Below, in pieces: positions 23,148-29,859 of a DNA stretch of 29,859 bases (the first letter of the stretch is position 1; each line of letters starts with the position of its first letter). A program made the position numbers and the translations under genes. The stretch is from Haloferacaceae archaeon PL-Br10_E2g29. GTDB lineage: Archaea; Halobacteriota; Halobacteria; Halobacteriales; Haloferacaceae. The stretch is from contig LKMS01000001.1 in NCBI GenBank assembly GCA_001563965.1, positions 1-29,859 of the forward strand, read 5' to 3'. Below the pieces are notes generated by a model, which ran no database searches, was not told the origin of the DNA, and was given only the letters and a program-made list of their open reading frames with translations.

Positions 23148-24401
23148 ATGAATCGTCGCCGCGGGCTGTTGGTCGTCGCACTCGTTGTGCTCGCAGGAGC
23201 GTACCTGTTGGCCGGCGGCGTCGGCCTGAGCACCGAAGACCCGCCAGCCCAAGAGATCGACAGCGTGGATGATGCCGAACTCATCCAACCAACCGAAAAC
23301 GGCAGCTATCTGTGGCCCTACACCAGTCGATCCCGGTCGGTAGAGCACCGAACGCTCGCGATCAACCTCATTATTCACGCGCCGCCCGATGAGGCACGGA
23401 CCGCGCTGATCGAACGCAGCGATCTTGACTGGGAAGAAACCAACGAGACGATGGAGGATGCGGGCACCGACACCTACGAGATTTCGGTCGACGACGGTGT
23501 CGACTGGGACGATGCGGACGGCTCAACCCGATACTCCTACATCGACCGTTCACCACACGGTGGCGAGGGCGAGTGGGTTGATGAGAGCTACCAGTTACAC
23601 AGCGGGGCGTATCTCGGCTCGCGACACCACATCCGCGCGTACAGTTCGGAAGATGACAACTGGACGGCTATTCAGGTTCACCACGAGTACTTCGATTGGT
23701 TCCGGCTTCGTCACACCGTCACCGACATCGATAATGCGCGCGTCATCATCGAGGACGACTTCATCGAACAACCGTTCGTTACCTCGGTCAGCCGCAACTA
23801 TTACGGTCTCGACGGCGGCTGGAGCGACGGCTGGATCAGCGAGATCGAGCTCGCAACCGCGTTGTTGCTGTTGACGTTCGTCAGTCACCGAACGCGCCGA
23901 ACCACCATCACCATGGGCCGTGATCTCACACAATGGGCCAGTAAAAACCGCTACGGCTTCGTGTTGGCGGCGAGCCTCGCGGCGCTCCTCTTGGGCGTCC
24001 GGTTTGCGGGGATTGCCCTTGAGGCGACGGTGACGAGTCAATCCCCACAGATTCTCGCGGGGGTGTTGTACCCGCTGCTCGTCTTCGGGCCACCGATTCT
24101 CGTGGCGGTGTTGGCCCCGCGGCTTGACGCGTTGCCGGCGTTCGGCTTTACGCTCGCCGGCATGGGGGTGGGCTTCGTCTACGACTTCGCCGCGATCGGC
24201 CTCGGCGTTGTTCCCATCGAGTTGGTGCTCCACCGGCTCGGCCTCGTGATCGCGCTCGGTGCGTTTGCCGCCGCCATCGTCGGCTCGCACAACCGCGAAC
24301 CGGACGAGTGGGAGGTCGCCGACGCCGATCCGCCGTTGACGCTCCTCACGATCGCCGCGTGGTTCCTCGGGCTCGCGCTCCCGCTGTTCGGCTACATCTG
24401 A
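23148..24401 (+). CDS. membrane protein with extracytoplasmic LssY_C-like domain
   Basis: This is a 417-residue protein with one N-terminal helix (7-28), a large outside domain (about 30-230) and a C-terminal membrane region with helices at about 233-248, 268-291, 300-325, 330-355, 362-379 and 396-416. Within the outside domain, LIIHAPPDEARTALIERSDLDW, YLGSRHHIRAY, WTAIQVHHEYFDWFRLRHTVTDIDNARVIIEDDF resemble the LssY C-terminal domain pattern, where His and Asp/Arg residues recur. That domain is elsewhere linked to PAP2 phosphatases and DedA proteins, and a PAP2 gene follows here. The match is by eye only. A T-run/TATA ttttttac ~27 bases upstream suggests its own leaderless transcript. Otherwise the protein is of unknown function. 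Confidence 0.75.
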   Translation: MNRRRGLLVVALVVLAGAYLLAGGVGLSTEDPPAQEIDSVDDAELIQPTENGSYLWPYTSRSRSVEHRTLAINLIIHAPPDEARTALIERSDLDWEETNETMEDAGTDTYEISVDDGVDWDDADGSTRYSYIDRSPHGGEGEWVDESYQLHSGAYLGSRHHIRAYSSEDDNWTAIQVHHEYFDWFRLRHTVTDIDNARVIIEDDFIEQPFVTSVSRNYYGLDGGWSDGWISEIELATALLLLTFVSHRTRRTTITMGRDLTQWASKNRYGFVLAASLAALLLGVRFAGIALEATVTSQSPQILAGVLYPLLVFGPPILVAVLAPRLDALPAFGFTLAGMGVGFVYDFAAIGLGVVPIELVLHRLGLVIALGAFAAAIVGSHNREPDEWEVADADPPLTLLTIAAWFLGLALPLFGYI

Positions 24402-24503
24402 GCCGGAACAGCGAGCACAGGTAGCTAGCCTTTTTATATTCTTGGGACCGAACTGCTCTTACGTTACGCCGGCACCCACCGGGTACACCATCCTCACAGA
24501 ACG

Positions 24504-25454
24504 ATGCTCCTCTCGCTCCTCATCGAAATAACCCTCGTCGTCGGCGCGTGCATTCTGGTCGGCGCGGTCACGATTGTCGGCCGCACGCGACTCAGCGAGT
24601 TGGCCAGCGAGTTCCGGCCGCGGCTCCGTCAGTCGGGCCCGTATCTGATTGCGCTTGCCGTGTTGTTGGCGTTCAACTCGGTGCTCAGAGATGTCACCGA
24701 CGAGTTCTCCTGGTTTGTCGGCTGGGAGATTACCGGCGCAATCGAGGCCATCGAGGGCAACTTCATCGGCTTCGTCCAGTCGTTTCAGACGGAGTTGTTG
24801 ACGACGTACTTTTCGTACATCTACGTCCACGGCTACGTGTTTTTGCTCGTATTTCCGTTGTTCGCCTACATCGCGCTCCAGCGCCAGCAGCGGTTTCGCG
24901 AACTCGTCGTCGCCTACGGGTTGAACTACGTGCTGGGAACCGTGTTGTACGTCATGTTCATTGCCTTCGGGCCCCGAAACGTCGGCATCGGCGAGAGCCT
25001 GTTGTACACGACGTTTCCACAGTTTCAGACGCTCACCACCGAGATCAACAACCCGACAAACGTGTTCCCCTCGTTGCACACGTCGCTGTCGGTGACCGCC
25101 GGCATCTTTGCGTACAAAACCCGCGAGGCGTATCCCGCGTGGCTCCCCATCGCCGCCGTGCTCGCGGGGAGCGTGGTTATCTCGACGATGTATCTCGGCA
25201 TTCACTGGGCAATCGATGTCGTCGCCGGCATTGTGCTCGCGGCGGGGTGTGTCTACGGCGCCGAGCGCTTCGTCGCCGCACAGGATCGCTGGGTGGCGGC
25301 GGCTCCGGAAGGAAAATCGGCACTCCTTGAAGTACCCCATCTCGGCCCGCGAGTCGAGATGCTCTCGGCGGCCGTCGGGGCGACGCGATGGACCGCCCGG
25401 TTCGAACGTGAGAGCGACGCGGACAGCGACTCGAACGAGGTCAGTAGCGACTGA
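24504..25454 (+). CDS. PAP2-superfamily phosphatase/phosphotransferase (AUR1-like)
   Basis: This is a 316-residue multi-pass membrane protein. The catalytic motifs are P189-S-L-H192-T and the third motif TMYLGIHWAIDVVAG with H234 and D238, plus FGPRN as the likely first-motif remnant. The arrangement FPSLHTS...STMYLGIHWAID is that of the inositol-phosphorylceramide-synthase/AUR1-like branch of PAP2, which transfers or removes lipid head-group phosphates on the outer face of the membrane. Helices lie at about 5-26, 46-62, 104-125, 137-155, 195-203, 214-231 and 233-250. The acidic C-terminus is cytoplasmic. The TATA-like tttttatatt gives a ~42-base leader. The substrate is unknown. It is convergent with the NikR-like gene. 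Confidence 0.88.
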   Translation: MLLSLLIEITLVVGACILVGAVTIVGRTRLSELASEFRPRLRQSGPYLIALAVLLAFNSVLRDVTDEFSWFVGWEITGAIEAIEGNFIGFVQSFQTELLTTYFSYIYVHGYVFLLVFPLFAYIALQRQQRFRELVVAYGLNYVLGTVLYVMFIAFGPRNVGIGESLLYTTFPQFQTLTTEINNPTNVFPSLHTSLSVTAGIFAYKTREAYPAWLPIAAVLAGSVVISTMYLGIHWAIDVVAGIVLAAGCVYGAERFVAAQDRWVAAAPEGKSALLEVPHLGPRVEMLSAAVGATRWTARFERESDADSDSNEVSSD

Positions 25455-25484
25455 GCGGACGGGTCAAAAAACGACGTCTCGCAA

Positions 25485-25913
25485 TCAGTGAAGTTCGGCG
25501 AGCGAGCCGAAGTCGTCGACGGGCATCACGGAGTAATCGACGGTGAGCGTGTCTTGGGTCGCCCGAATCTTGCCGACGAACGTCGAGATCTCGGTGAGTT
25601 CGCCCTCAAGAACAAACAGTTCCATGCAGTAGTGGTTGCCGACGTGGCTGTGGAAGTTCGAGGCGACAAGCGACTCGTGTTCGTGCCGAAGGTGCATCAT
25701 TCGCTCTTCGACACTCGTCGTCTCGTAGTTGAACAACACCGTGACGATGGCGATGAGGTCGCGGTCTTCGAGTCGTTTGTCCTCGAACTCGCCGAGCAGG
25801 TTGCGCGAGGCCTCGCGGACGACTTCGCTGCGCCCCGTGTAGCCGTGTTCCTCGGCGAACGCGTCGATTCGGTTGAGCAGTTCTTCGGGCATGGAGACGC
25901 TGACAACGGTCAT
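25485..25913 (-). CDS. nikR: NikR-like nickel-responsive ribbon-helix-helix regulator
   Basis: This is a 142-residue transcription factor. The N-terminal ribbon-helix-helix (about 1-45) has TVVSVSMPEELLNRIDAF and GYTGRSEVVREASRNLL. The C-terminal metal-binding ACT-like domain has the complete NikR high-affinity nickel set: H77, H88-x-H90 and C96, matching E. coli H76, H87, H89 and C95 in spacing. NikR normally binds nickel and represses nickel uptake genes. No such genes are in view except a family 5 substrate-binding protein 4 kb away. The ATG abuts GTTAATAT, a likely TATA-like or operator word. It lies downstream of the UbaA gene on the same strand, 131 bases apart. Confidence 0.9.
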   Translation of the reverse strand: MTVVSVSMPEELLNRIDAFAEEHGYTGRSEVVREASRNLLGEFEDKRLEDRDLIAIVTVLFNYETTSVEERMMHLRHEHESLVASNFHSHVGNHYCMELFVLEGELTEISTFVGKIRATQDTLTVDYSVMPVDDFGSLAELH

Positions 25914-25943
25914 ATATTAACTGCGAGCTGAAAGAATATTAAC
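25914..25943 (-). promoter_or_regulatory. promoter of the NikR-like gene with duplicated GTTAATAT box
   Basis: On the minus strand GTTAATAT occurs twice, 22 bases apart (two helical turns). The distal copy (25936-25943) is at the right distance to be the TATA box of a leaderless start. The proximal copy (25914-25921) abuts the ATG and covers the predicted start site. The second copy may be an operator for autoregulation, or a chance duplicate. Confidence 0.5.
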
Positions 25944-26044
25944 TTTTAGCATTGTGGCGACACATGGCCGGATAATATTGCCAACCACACGCGAAGCAAC
26001 ACCACCAGTTCGCACAGTGCAGTGATCCAGGCCGAACGACGCGA

Positions 26045-26857
26045 TTAGTCAGCCCGCACGTGGCAGCCACCGCTGTACTCGACCGACTCGATCGACTCGA
26101 TCGGATCGCTCCCACAAACGGGACAGTCGGGATTCTTGCGGTACGGAACCCGCTCGAACGAGAGCGCCATTGCGTCGTAACACAGCATCGTGCCGACCAA
26201 CGGCTCGCCAGCGCCAAGCAGGAGTTTGACCGCCTCGGTCGCCTGCAGACAGCCGACCGTTCCCGGCAGCACGCCGAGCACGCCGGTCGTCGCACAGTCG
26301 GGGACGGCCCCCGGTTCGGGCGCTTCGGCGAACAGACACCGGTAGCACGGCCCGTCGGGGACGAGCGTCGTCACCTGACCTTCGAACTTGTAGATCGCGC
26401 CGTGGGCGATCGGCACACCCGCCAGCCGGCAGACGTCGTTAACGAGATACCGCGTGGGGAAGTTGTCGCTCGCGTCGACGACGACATCACAGCCCGCGAT
26501 AAGCGGTTCTGCGTTGTCGGCGGTCAGTCGGGTGTGGTGGGTTTCGACGTCCACGTCGGGGTTGAGCCGGTCGACGAACGCGGCGGCGCTGTCGACTTTC
26601 GGCCGTCCCACGTCGTCGTCACCGTGAATCACCTGTCGCTGGAGGTTCGAGCGCTCGACAACATCGTCGTCGACGATGACGAGTTCGCCGACGCCGGCGG
26701 CCGCGAGATACTGGATGACGGGCGCACCGAGCCCGCCCGCGCCAACGACGAGCACGCGCCCGTCGAGCAGCGCCTGTTGGCCCTCGGGCCCGATTTCGTC
26801 CATGATGATGTGCCGCGAGTAGCGATCCAACTGGGTAGCGTCGAGTGCGAGGCTCAT
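26045..26857 (-). CDS. ubaA: E1-like ThiF/MoeB enzyme, probable SAMP-activating UbaA
   Basis: This adenylyltransferase activates ubiquitin-like small archaeal modifier proteins, feeding both protein modification and sulfur transfer to tRNA and molybdopterin. The 270 residues have the ATP-binding GAGGLG (39-44), R74, K87 and D131 in the MoeB-like active site, and catalytic C188 in PDCATTGVLGVLPG. Two zinc pairs are C171-x2-C174 and C245-x2-C248. Haloarchaea usually have one such enzyme, UbaA, so the specific call is likely. The ATG at MSLALDATQL follows a TATA-like cttattcg by ~27 bases (leaderless). It is divergent from the NmrA-like gene. Confidence 0.9.
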   Translation of the reverse strand: MSLALDATQLDRYSRHIIMDEIGPEGQQALLDGRVLVVGAGGLGAPVIQYLAAAGVGELVIVDDDVVERSNLQRQVIHGDDDVGRPKVDSAAAFVDRLNPDVDVETHHTRLTADNAEPLIAGCDVVVDASDNFPTRYLVNDVCRLAGVPIAHGAIYKFEGQVTTLVPDGPCYRCLFAEAPEPGAVPDCATTGVLGVLPGTVGCLQATEAVKLLLGAGEPLVGTMLCYDAMALSFERVPYRKNPDCPVCGSDPIESIESVEYSGGCHVRAD

Positions 26858-26982
26858 GTGGCCGGGTTCGGGCGGCGCGCGAATAAGGATATGGTCGCTC
26901 CCCGCTCGCGCGTAGGTCCAGCGTGTTCGGTTCGCGTTGTGGCGGCGGTAACACCACCGTCCCCTCCTATCACTTCTGTTAT

Positions 26983-27003
26983 CTGCAGTATAAGACGCTG
27001 CAG
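26983..27003 (+). promoter_or_regulatory. TATA box flanked by two CTGCAG palindromes
   Basis: CTGCAG-TATAAGACG-CTGCAG precedes the NmrA-like gene. The TATAAG box is ~36 bases from the ATG, so a start near 27017 and a ~10-base leader are expected. Two self-complementary CTGCAG words, 15 bases apart and flanking the TATA box, look like a regulator site able to block TBP. Confidence 0.45.
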
Positions 27004-27026
27004 CACGAACACGAGTGTGAGCTACG

Positions 27027-27941
27027 ATGAGCACAAATCCAACACACGTACTGGTTGTTGGCGCAACGGGCAACCAAGGCGGTGCAGTCGTCGATCACCT
27101 CCTCGAAAGCGCTCACGAGTTCGAGATTTCCGGACTCACTCGTAATTCGTCAAGCGAGACAGCGAATGCGCTCGCCGAGCGAGGCGTCTCCATGGTCGAG
27201 GGCGACCTCAGTAAGCCCGAAACGCTCCGTGAGCCCGTTCGTGCAGCGGACGCGGTCTTCGCCGTGACGAACTTCTGGACACAGGGCTTTGACGCGCAAG
27301 TGCAACAGGGGAAAAATATCGCGACTGTCGCGAGCGAGGAGGGCGTCGAGCAGTTCGTCTTTTCCGGTGTCGGAAGCCACGAAACGGAGACCGGCATTCC
27401 GCACTTCGACTCGGCCAACGAGATCGACAAACACATTCGATCGCTGGATCTTCCGTATACGATCCTCAAGCCGGTGTTCTTTTTCGAGAACCTCGAGGCG
27501 TTCGTCGAGAGCATCATCGAAGAGGGAACGCTCGCACTGCCACTCGAACCGGGCGTGAGTTTGCAGATGATCAGCAGCAACGATGTCGGCCGGGCGGCCG
27601 CGGTCACCTTTGAAAATCCGGCCGAGTTCATCGGCGAATCGATTGACCTCGCGGGCGACGAACGGACGCTCGAAGAGACTGCAGCGGCTCTTTCAGACGT
27701 GACCGGCATTGAGGTGTCGGCCATTCACGTGCCGGTTGAAGACGCGTACGAGAGCTTTGGTGAGGAGTTCACCGTGATGTGTGAGTGGTTCAACGAGGTC
27801 GGCTACTCCGCAGAGATCGATTCACTGCAGTCGCAGTTCGGGTTCGAGTTCACGACCCTTGAGCCCTACCTTCGCGAGCATGGTTGGGAGGACAAGGACG
27901 GAATGGCATCGGTTCCCGGCTGGGTTAAAGCCATGCAGTAA
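27027..27941 (+). CDS. NmrA-like NAD(P)-binding protein
   Basis: This is a 304-residue Rossmann-fold protein of the atypical short-chain dehydrogenase class (NmrA/HSCARG/QOR2-like). The dinucleotide-binding loop is G12-A-T-G15-N-Q-G18-G, and FSGVGSHETETGIPHFDSANEIDKHI and LPYTILKPVFFFENL are characteristic family segments. The usual S-K-x-x-V/I-E lysine position reads S-A-N-E-I-D here, consistent with redox sensing rather than dehydrogenase catalysis, though this is an alignment by eye. The family includes NADP-sensing regulators and quinone reductases. It stands alone between ubaA and rpl15e, with a possible operator at its promoter and a T-run after its stop. Confidence 0.9.
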   Translation: MSTNPTHVLVVGATGNQGGAVVDHLLESAHEFEISGLTRNSSSETANALAERGVSMVEGDLSKPETLREPVRAADAVFAVTNFWTQGFDAQVQQGKNIATVASEEGVEQFVFSGVGSHETETGIPHFDSANEIDKHIRSLDLPYTILKPVFFFENLEAFVESIIEEGTLALPLEPGVSLQMISSNDVGRAAAVTFENPAEFIGESIDLAGDERTLEETAAALSDVTGIEVSAIHVPVEDAYESFGEEFTVMCEWFNEVGYSAEIDSLQSQFGFEFTTLEPYLREHGWEDKDGMASVPGWVKAMQ

Positions 27942-27973
27942 GCGATTTTCACACGAGTCGATCCGACCGGCTA

Positions 27974-27980
27974 TTTTTTT
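27974..27980 (+). terminator. T-run after the NmrA-like gene
   Basis: Seven T residues follow gaccggcta about 33 bases after the NmrA-like stop. They lie in the gap before the convergent rpl15e gene, and no other gene is visible there. Confidence 0.5.
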
Positions 27981-28063
27981 GGTGAACGGAAAACCGCACG
28001 ACTCGGAGGCGATCAGTTGGTTATACAAATCGTCGGCCGTGCTGAACGGCCTGCGGCGAACGA

Positions 28064-28654
28064 CTACTTGCCGCGGTTGTCGTTGCTGTTGATGCTCGGA
28101 CGGACGTGCTCGGTTCCCTTGCCGCGAGTTCGCATGCCGCGGCCCTTGTCGCCGGCGCTGGTCAGCCCGCGGAAGGCCCGCTGGTTGTGCTGGCTGTCAC
28201 AGATCCAGTTGAGATCGCCGTCGTTCTCGATGGCCGGGTGGCTGGGATCCACGAGGATCACTTCGTGCCACTTCTGCGAGCCGTCTTCGCCGACCCAGTA
28301 GGAGTTGAGCACGCGAAGGTTGGGGTATTTGCGCGAGGCACGCTCCTCGGCGATACGCTGGATGGATTTGCGGCGACCGATCCGGTTGACACCCTGTCGT
28401 TTGGATCGGCGGCCGGCTTTGTGCCGCTGTTTGCGCGCGCCACCCTTGCGGACGGCGACGCGGGCGACGACGATGCCCTGCTTGGCTTTGTAGCCGAGCG
28501 AGCGCGCCTTGTCGAGTCGCGTTGGGCGGTCGATACGCTCGATTGCGCCCTGTTTGCGCCACTCCTGTTTTCGTTGCCACTGCAGTTCGGCGAGTTTGCC
28601 CTCCTTTGGGCTCTGCCAGGCGTCTCGGATGTATGAGTATGCACTTCGTGCCAT
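28064..28654 (-). CDS. rpl15e: 50S ribosomal protein L15e
   Basis: This is a large-subunit ribosomal protein shared by archaea and eukaryotes that binds 23S rRNA. The 196 residues show the standard signature ARSAYSYIRDAWQSPKEGKL at the N-terminus, RPTRLDKARSLGYKAKQGIVVARVAVRKGG, KYPNLRVLNSYWVGEDGSQKWHEVILVDPSHPAI and the basic tail RGLTSAGDKGRGMRTRGKGTEHVRPS. Length is normal. It is monocistronic as far as can be seen. The leader upstream is long (~160 bases from the best TATA box) and hairpin-rich, unusual among the mostly leaderless genes of this window. It is convergent with the NmrA-like gene. Confidence 0.97.
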   Translation of the reverse strand: MARSAYSYIRDAWQSPKEGKLAELQWQRKQEWRKQGAIERIDRPTRLDKARSLGYKAKQGIVVARVAVRKGGARKQRHKAGRRSKRQGVNRIGRRKSIQRIAEERASRKYPNLRVLNSYWVGEDGSQKWHEVILVDPSHPAIENDGDLNWICDSQHNQRAFRGLTSAGDKGRGMRTRGKGTEHVRPSINSNDNRGK

Positions 28655-28816
28655 AGATTGTCCTCGGGCGCTTGCGATTCAGTCGGTTCATCCGACCACA
28701 TTTCGTCCCGGCGAACCGGGTGCCCACTGAGGCCCGTCACAGTGAGTTGGCGACTCTACTGCTGAGAGGTGTTTAATGGCTTCGGGTTTCTGCTGGTGCG
28801 TGGTGGTTTGACATGG
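28655..28816 (-). promoter_or_regulatory. long hairpin-rich leader of rpl15e
   Basis: Three perfect short stems follow in a row on the minus strand. CACTG/CAGTG (28725-28744) has a 10-base loop. CCCGG-TTCG-CCGGG (28707-28720) has a tetraloop. GTCGG-ATGAA-CCGAC (28682-28696) is the third. A 13-codon frame (MSNHHAPAETRSH, 28773-28814) begins almost at the predicted transcription start. A weaker TATA-like ccattaaac at about 28771-28779 could give a shorter leader. The structure could be an autoregulatory site or a small RNA. Confidence 0.45.
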
Positions 28817-28838
28817 CGGGGTGTCGACGGTATATATA

Positions 28839-28848
28839 TATTTTTATA
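28839..28848 (-). promoter_or_regulatory. TATA box for rpl15e leader
   Basis: On the minus strand this reads TATAAAAATA inside a longer TATATATATA tract (28831-28848). It predicts a start at about 28817. It is the closest strong TATA upstream of rpl15e on that strand. Confidence 0.5.
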
Positions 28849-28980
28849 CGGAATTGCGATGGCTAACATTGCTATACTGCGAGCCCAAATAGTGTGTTAT
28901 CTCTATATCGAACTACGACGGTGGTGACTAGTCAATATATCTGAATGAGGTAGTGCGAGTCCAATCCATCATCTTCTTGT
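28849..28980. other. AT-rich intergenic stretch without a gene
   Basis: This part of the 388-base gap between rpl15e and the winged-helix regulator has a base composition well below the GC of its surroundings. I find no frame longer than about 22 codons with a sensible promoter, no tRNA-like T-loop, and no repeat with a partner in the window. It could be the trace of a past insertion or simply a promoter/terminator spacer. Confidence 0.5.
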
Positions 28981-29018
28981 AAAAAATGTGTGCAACATAG
29001 AAAAAGGATGCAAAAAAA
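28981..29018 (-). terminator. triple U-tract terminator of the winged-helix regulator gene
   Basis: On the minus strand three T-runs of 7, 5 and 6 follow within 40 bases, starting about 25 bases after the stop codon. Repeated U-tracts of this kind are the usual intrinsic termination signal in archaea. Confidence 0.6.
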
Positions 29019-29042
29019 CGTCAACAGGGCTCCGTAACACAG

Positions 29043-29840
29043 TTAACCCCAGATATCGGGGAATTCACGAGCGGCGTAGGGCTCGATTGGATCGGACTCG
29101 GCCCACATCGACTCAAAGAGGTCGGTTCCCCACCGGACAGCCGACTCCGTTTCCGAGACCACCGTTGCGTTCGTCGGCTCTCCTGACTGGGTCGGAAGGT
29201 TGAGGACCAAAAAGTCCTCACCGACGGCATACGAACACGTGGACTGTGTGAGTCGGAGTTCGGCGTGATCTAACACCTTTCCTGCGTCGAGTCCGTCTGT
29301 GATACGTTGGGCCCGGGTCTCGACAGCCGAGCGGTTGATCAATAGTCTCGTCTCCGCCGAATCCGGAACGGCGTCCTGGTACTCGGCGGAGAAAAACGGC
29401 GAGATAATCAGGCAGTGGTCGGCGTCTCGCATCCGCCGCAGGGCCACCTGGTGGTGTCTGGTAATCTGTGACTCATCGCTGCGCGCGATCTCGTACGCAC
29501 CGATCTCGGGCAATCGGCGGCGAAACGGTTGCGGGATTCCACTGGCGTCGTGGTTCTTCCAGTACGCCGGATCAGCACTGAGAAACGCGCCAGTGGATTG
29601 CCACTGATCGATGGCGTCCGCGACGAGTTGCCCGTGGGCGCTCAGGTCCCACCCCTCGCTCTTTTCAGTCACAATGCCGCGGTCCGCAAGCGTCGACACC
29701 GCATCGTAGACGGCCGAATCGCTGGCGTCGACTTCGGCCAGTAGCTCGTCGATTGGGGCCGCTCGCTCGGCAAGCTGCGTGACGATTCCGGTCCGTACTG
29801 CCGATGCAATGACGAATTCGTTCGGAGCGTGATCCGACAT
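29043..29840 (-). CDS. winged-helix transcriptional regulator, FilR1-like effector domain
   Basis: This is a 265-residue DNA-binding regulator. An N-terminal winged helix (about 8-72) runs EFVIASAVRTGIVTQLAERAAPIDELLAE then DASDSAVYDAVSTLADRGIVTEKSEGWDLSAHG. The C-terminal part (about 115-260) has RHHQVALRRMRDADHCLIISPFFS and SYAVGEDFLVLNLPTQSGE, then SAVRWGTDLFESMW. It resembles the FilR1/DUF1724-type sensor domain found after archaeal winged helices. That second assignment is tentative; the regulator call is firm. The start ATG lies inside an inverted repeat CATAT-7-ATATG, a possible self-binding site. Its targets are unknown. The true TATA box may lie beyond the window edge. Confidence 0.82.
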   Translation of the reverse strand: MSDHAPNEFVIASAVRTGIVTQLAERAAPIDELLAEVDASDSAVYDAVSTLADRGIVTEKSEGWDLSAHGQLVADAIDQWQSTGAFLSADPAYWKNHDASGIPQPFRRRLPEIGAYEIARSDESQITRHHQVALRRMRDADHCLIISPFFSAEYQDAVPDSAETRLLINRSAVETRAQRITDGLDAGKVLDHAELRLTQSTCSYAVGEDFLVLNLPTQSGEPTNATVVSETESAVRWGTDLFESMWAESDPIEPYAAREFPDIWG

Positions 29841-29854
29841 ATATCTATAATATG
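29838..29854. promoter_or_regulatory. inverted repeat over the regulator start codon
   Basis: CATAT-ATCTATA-ATATG has perfect 5-base arms and a 7-base spacer, and the left arm contains the complement of the start ATG. It could be an autoregulatory operator or part of an AT-rich promoter. The window ends five bases later. Confidence 0.35.
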
Positions 29855-29859
29855 CAAAA

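Noticed and set aside
28859..28927. 22-codon frame in the AT-rich gap
   Set aside because: The A/T tract upstream is too close to act as its TATA box, and the peptide has no haloarchaeal character.

Overview
The window is chromosomal DNA from a haloarchaeon (class Halobacteria). The evidence is consistent: an A-type ATP synthase, archaeal or eukaryote-type ribosomal proteins (L15e, L40e), a Sec61-beta homologue, an archaeal E1-like enzyme, very acidic proteins, high-GC codon use, TATA-box promoters about 25-30 bp before start codons (many leaderless genes), and haloarchaea-restricted families (DUF5786-, DUF6517- and probably DUF6663-like). I cannot name the genus. No rRNA, tRNA, CRISPR array, transposase or integrase is visible, so this reads as ordinary, gene-dense core chromosome, with one AT-rich gap near the right end.

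Layout: the 3' part of atpA and all of atpB open the window (+ strand). They are followed by a small membrane protein and two tandem Hsp20 chaperones (- strand), a DedA-like membrane protein (+), pheA (-) and an MscS channel (+). Next come pdxT-hisE as a coupled pair (-), a 54-residue Sec61-beta (-), a thioredoxin (+) and L40e (+). An MBL-fold hydrolase (-) precedes a + strand run of a DUF5786-like protein, a possible micro-ORF, a family 4 uracil-DNA glycosylase and a CBS-pair protein. A long - strand block from 10.6 to 20.1 kb holds a DUF6663-like protein, a KdgK-type sugar kinase, mutL, a Nudix hydrolase, mutS, a CDGSH iron-sulfur protein and a ThiD kinase with a degenerate ThiN-like tail. 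A + strand run follows: an orphan dipeptide/nickel-type substrate-binding lipoprotein, a DUF6517-like lipoprotein, a membrane protein with an LssY_C-like extracytoplasmic domain, and a PAP2 phosphatase. The right end has a NikR-like regulator and UbaA-type E1 (-), an NmrA-like protein (+), L15e (-) and a winged-helix regulator (-).

Themes: DNA repair stands out. MutS, an endonuclease-type MutL, a Nudix enzyme between them, and a uracil-DNA glycosylase with a PCNA-binding-like C-terminus all lie within 9 kb. The envelope theme is the lipoprotein, LssY_C-like and PAP2 run. Several short non-coding signals are more unusual than the genes. These are a hairpin-rich leader before L15e, paired GTTAATAT boxes at the NikR-like gene, a CTGCAG-flanked TATA box before the NmrA-like gene, a 15-bp palindrome upstream of the Nudix gene, and micro-ORFs overlapping downstream starts by four bases. 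I did not find a clearly new multi-gene system. The best leads are the LssY_C-like/PAP2 pair, the L15e leader, and the clamp-binding motif on the glycosylase. All family assignments come from reading motifs by eye; no database search was run.
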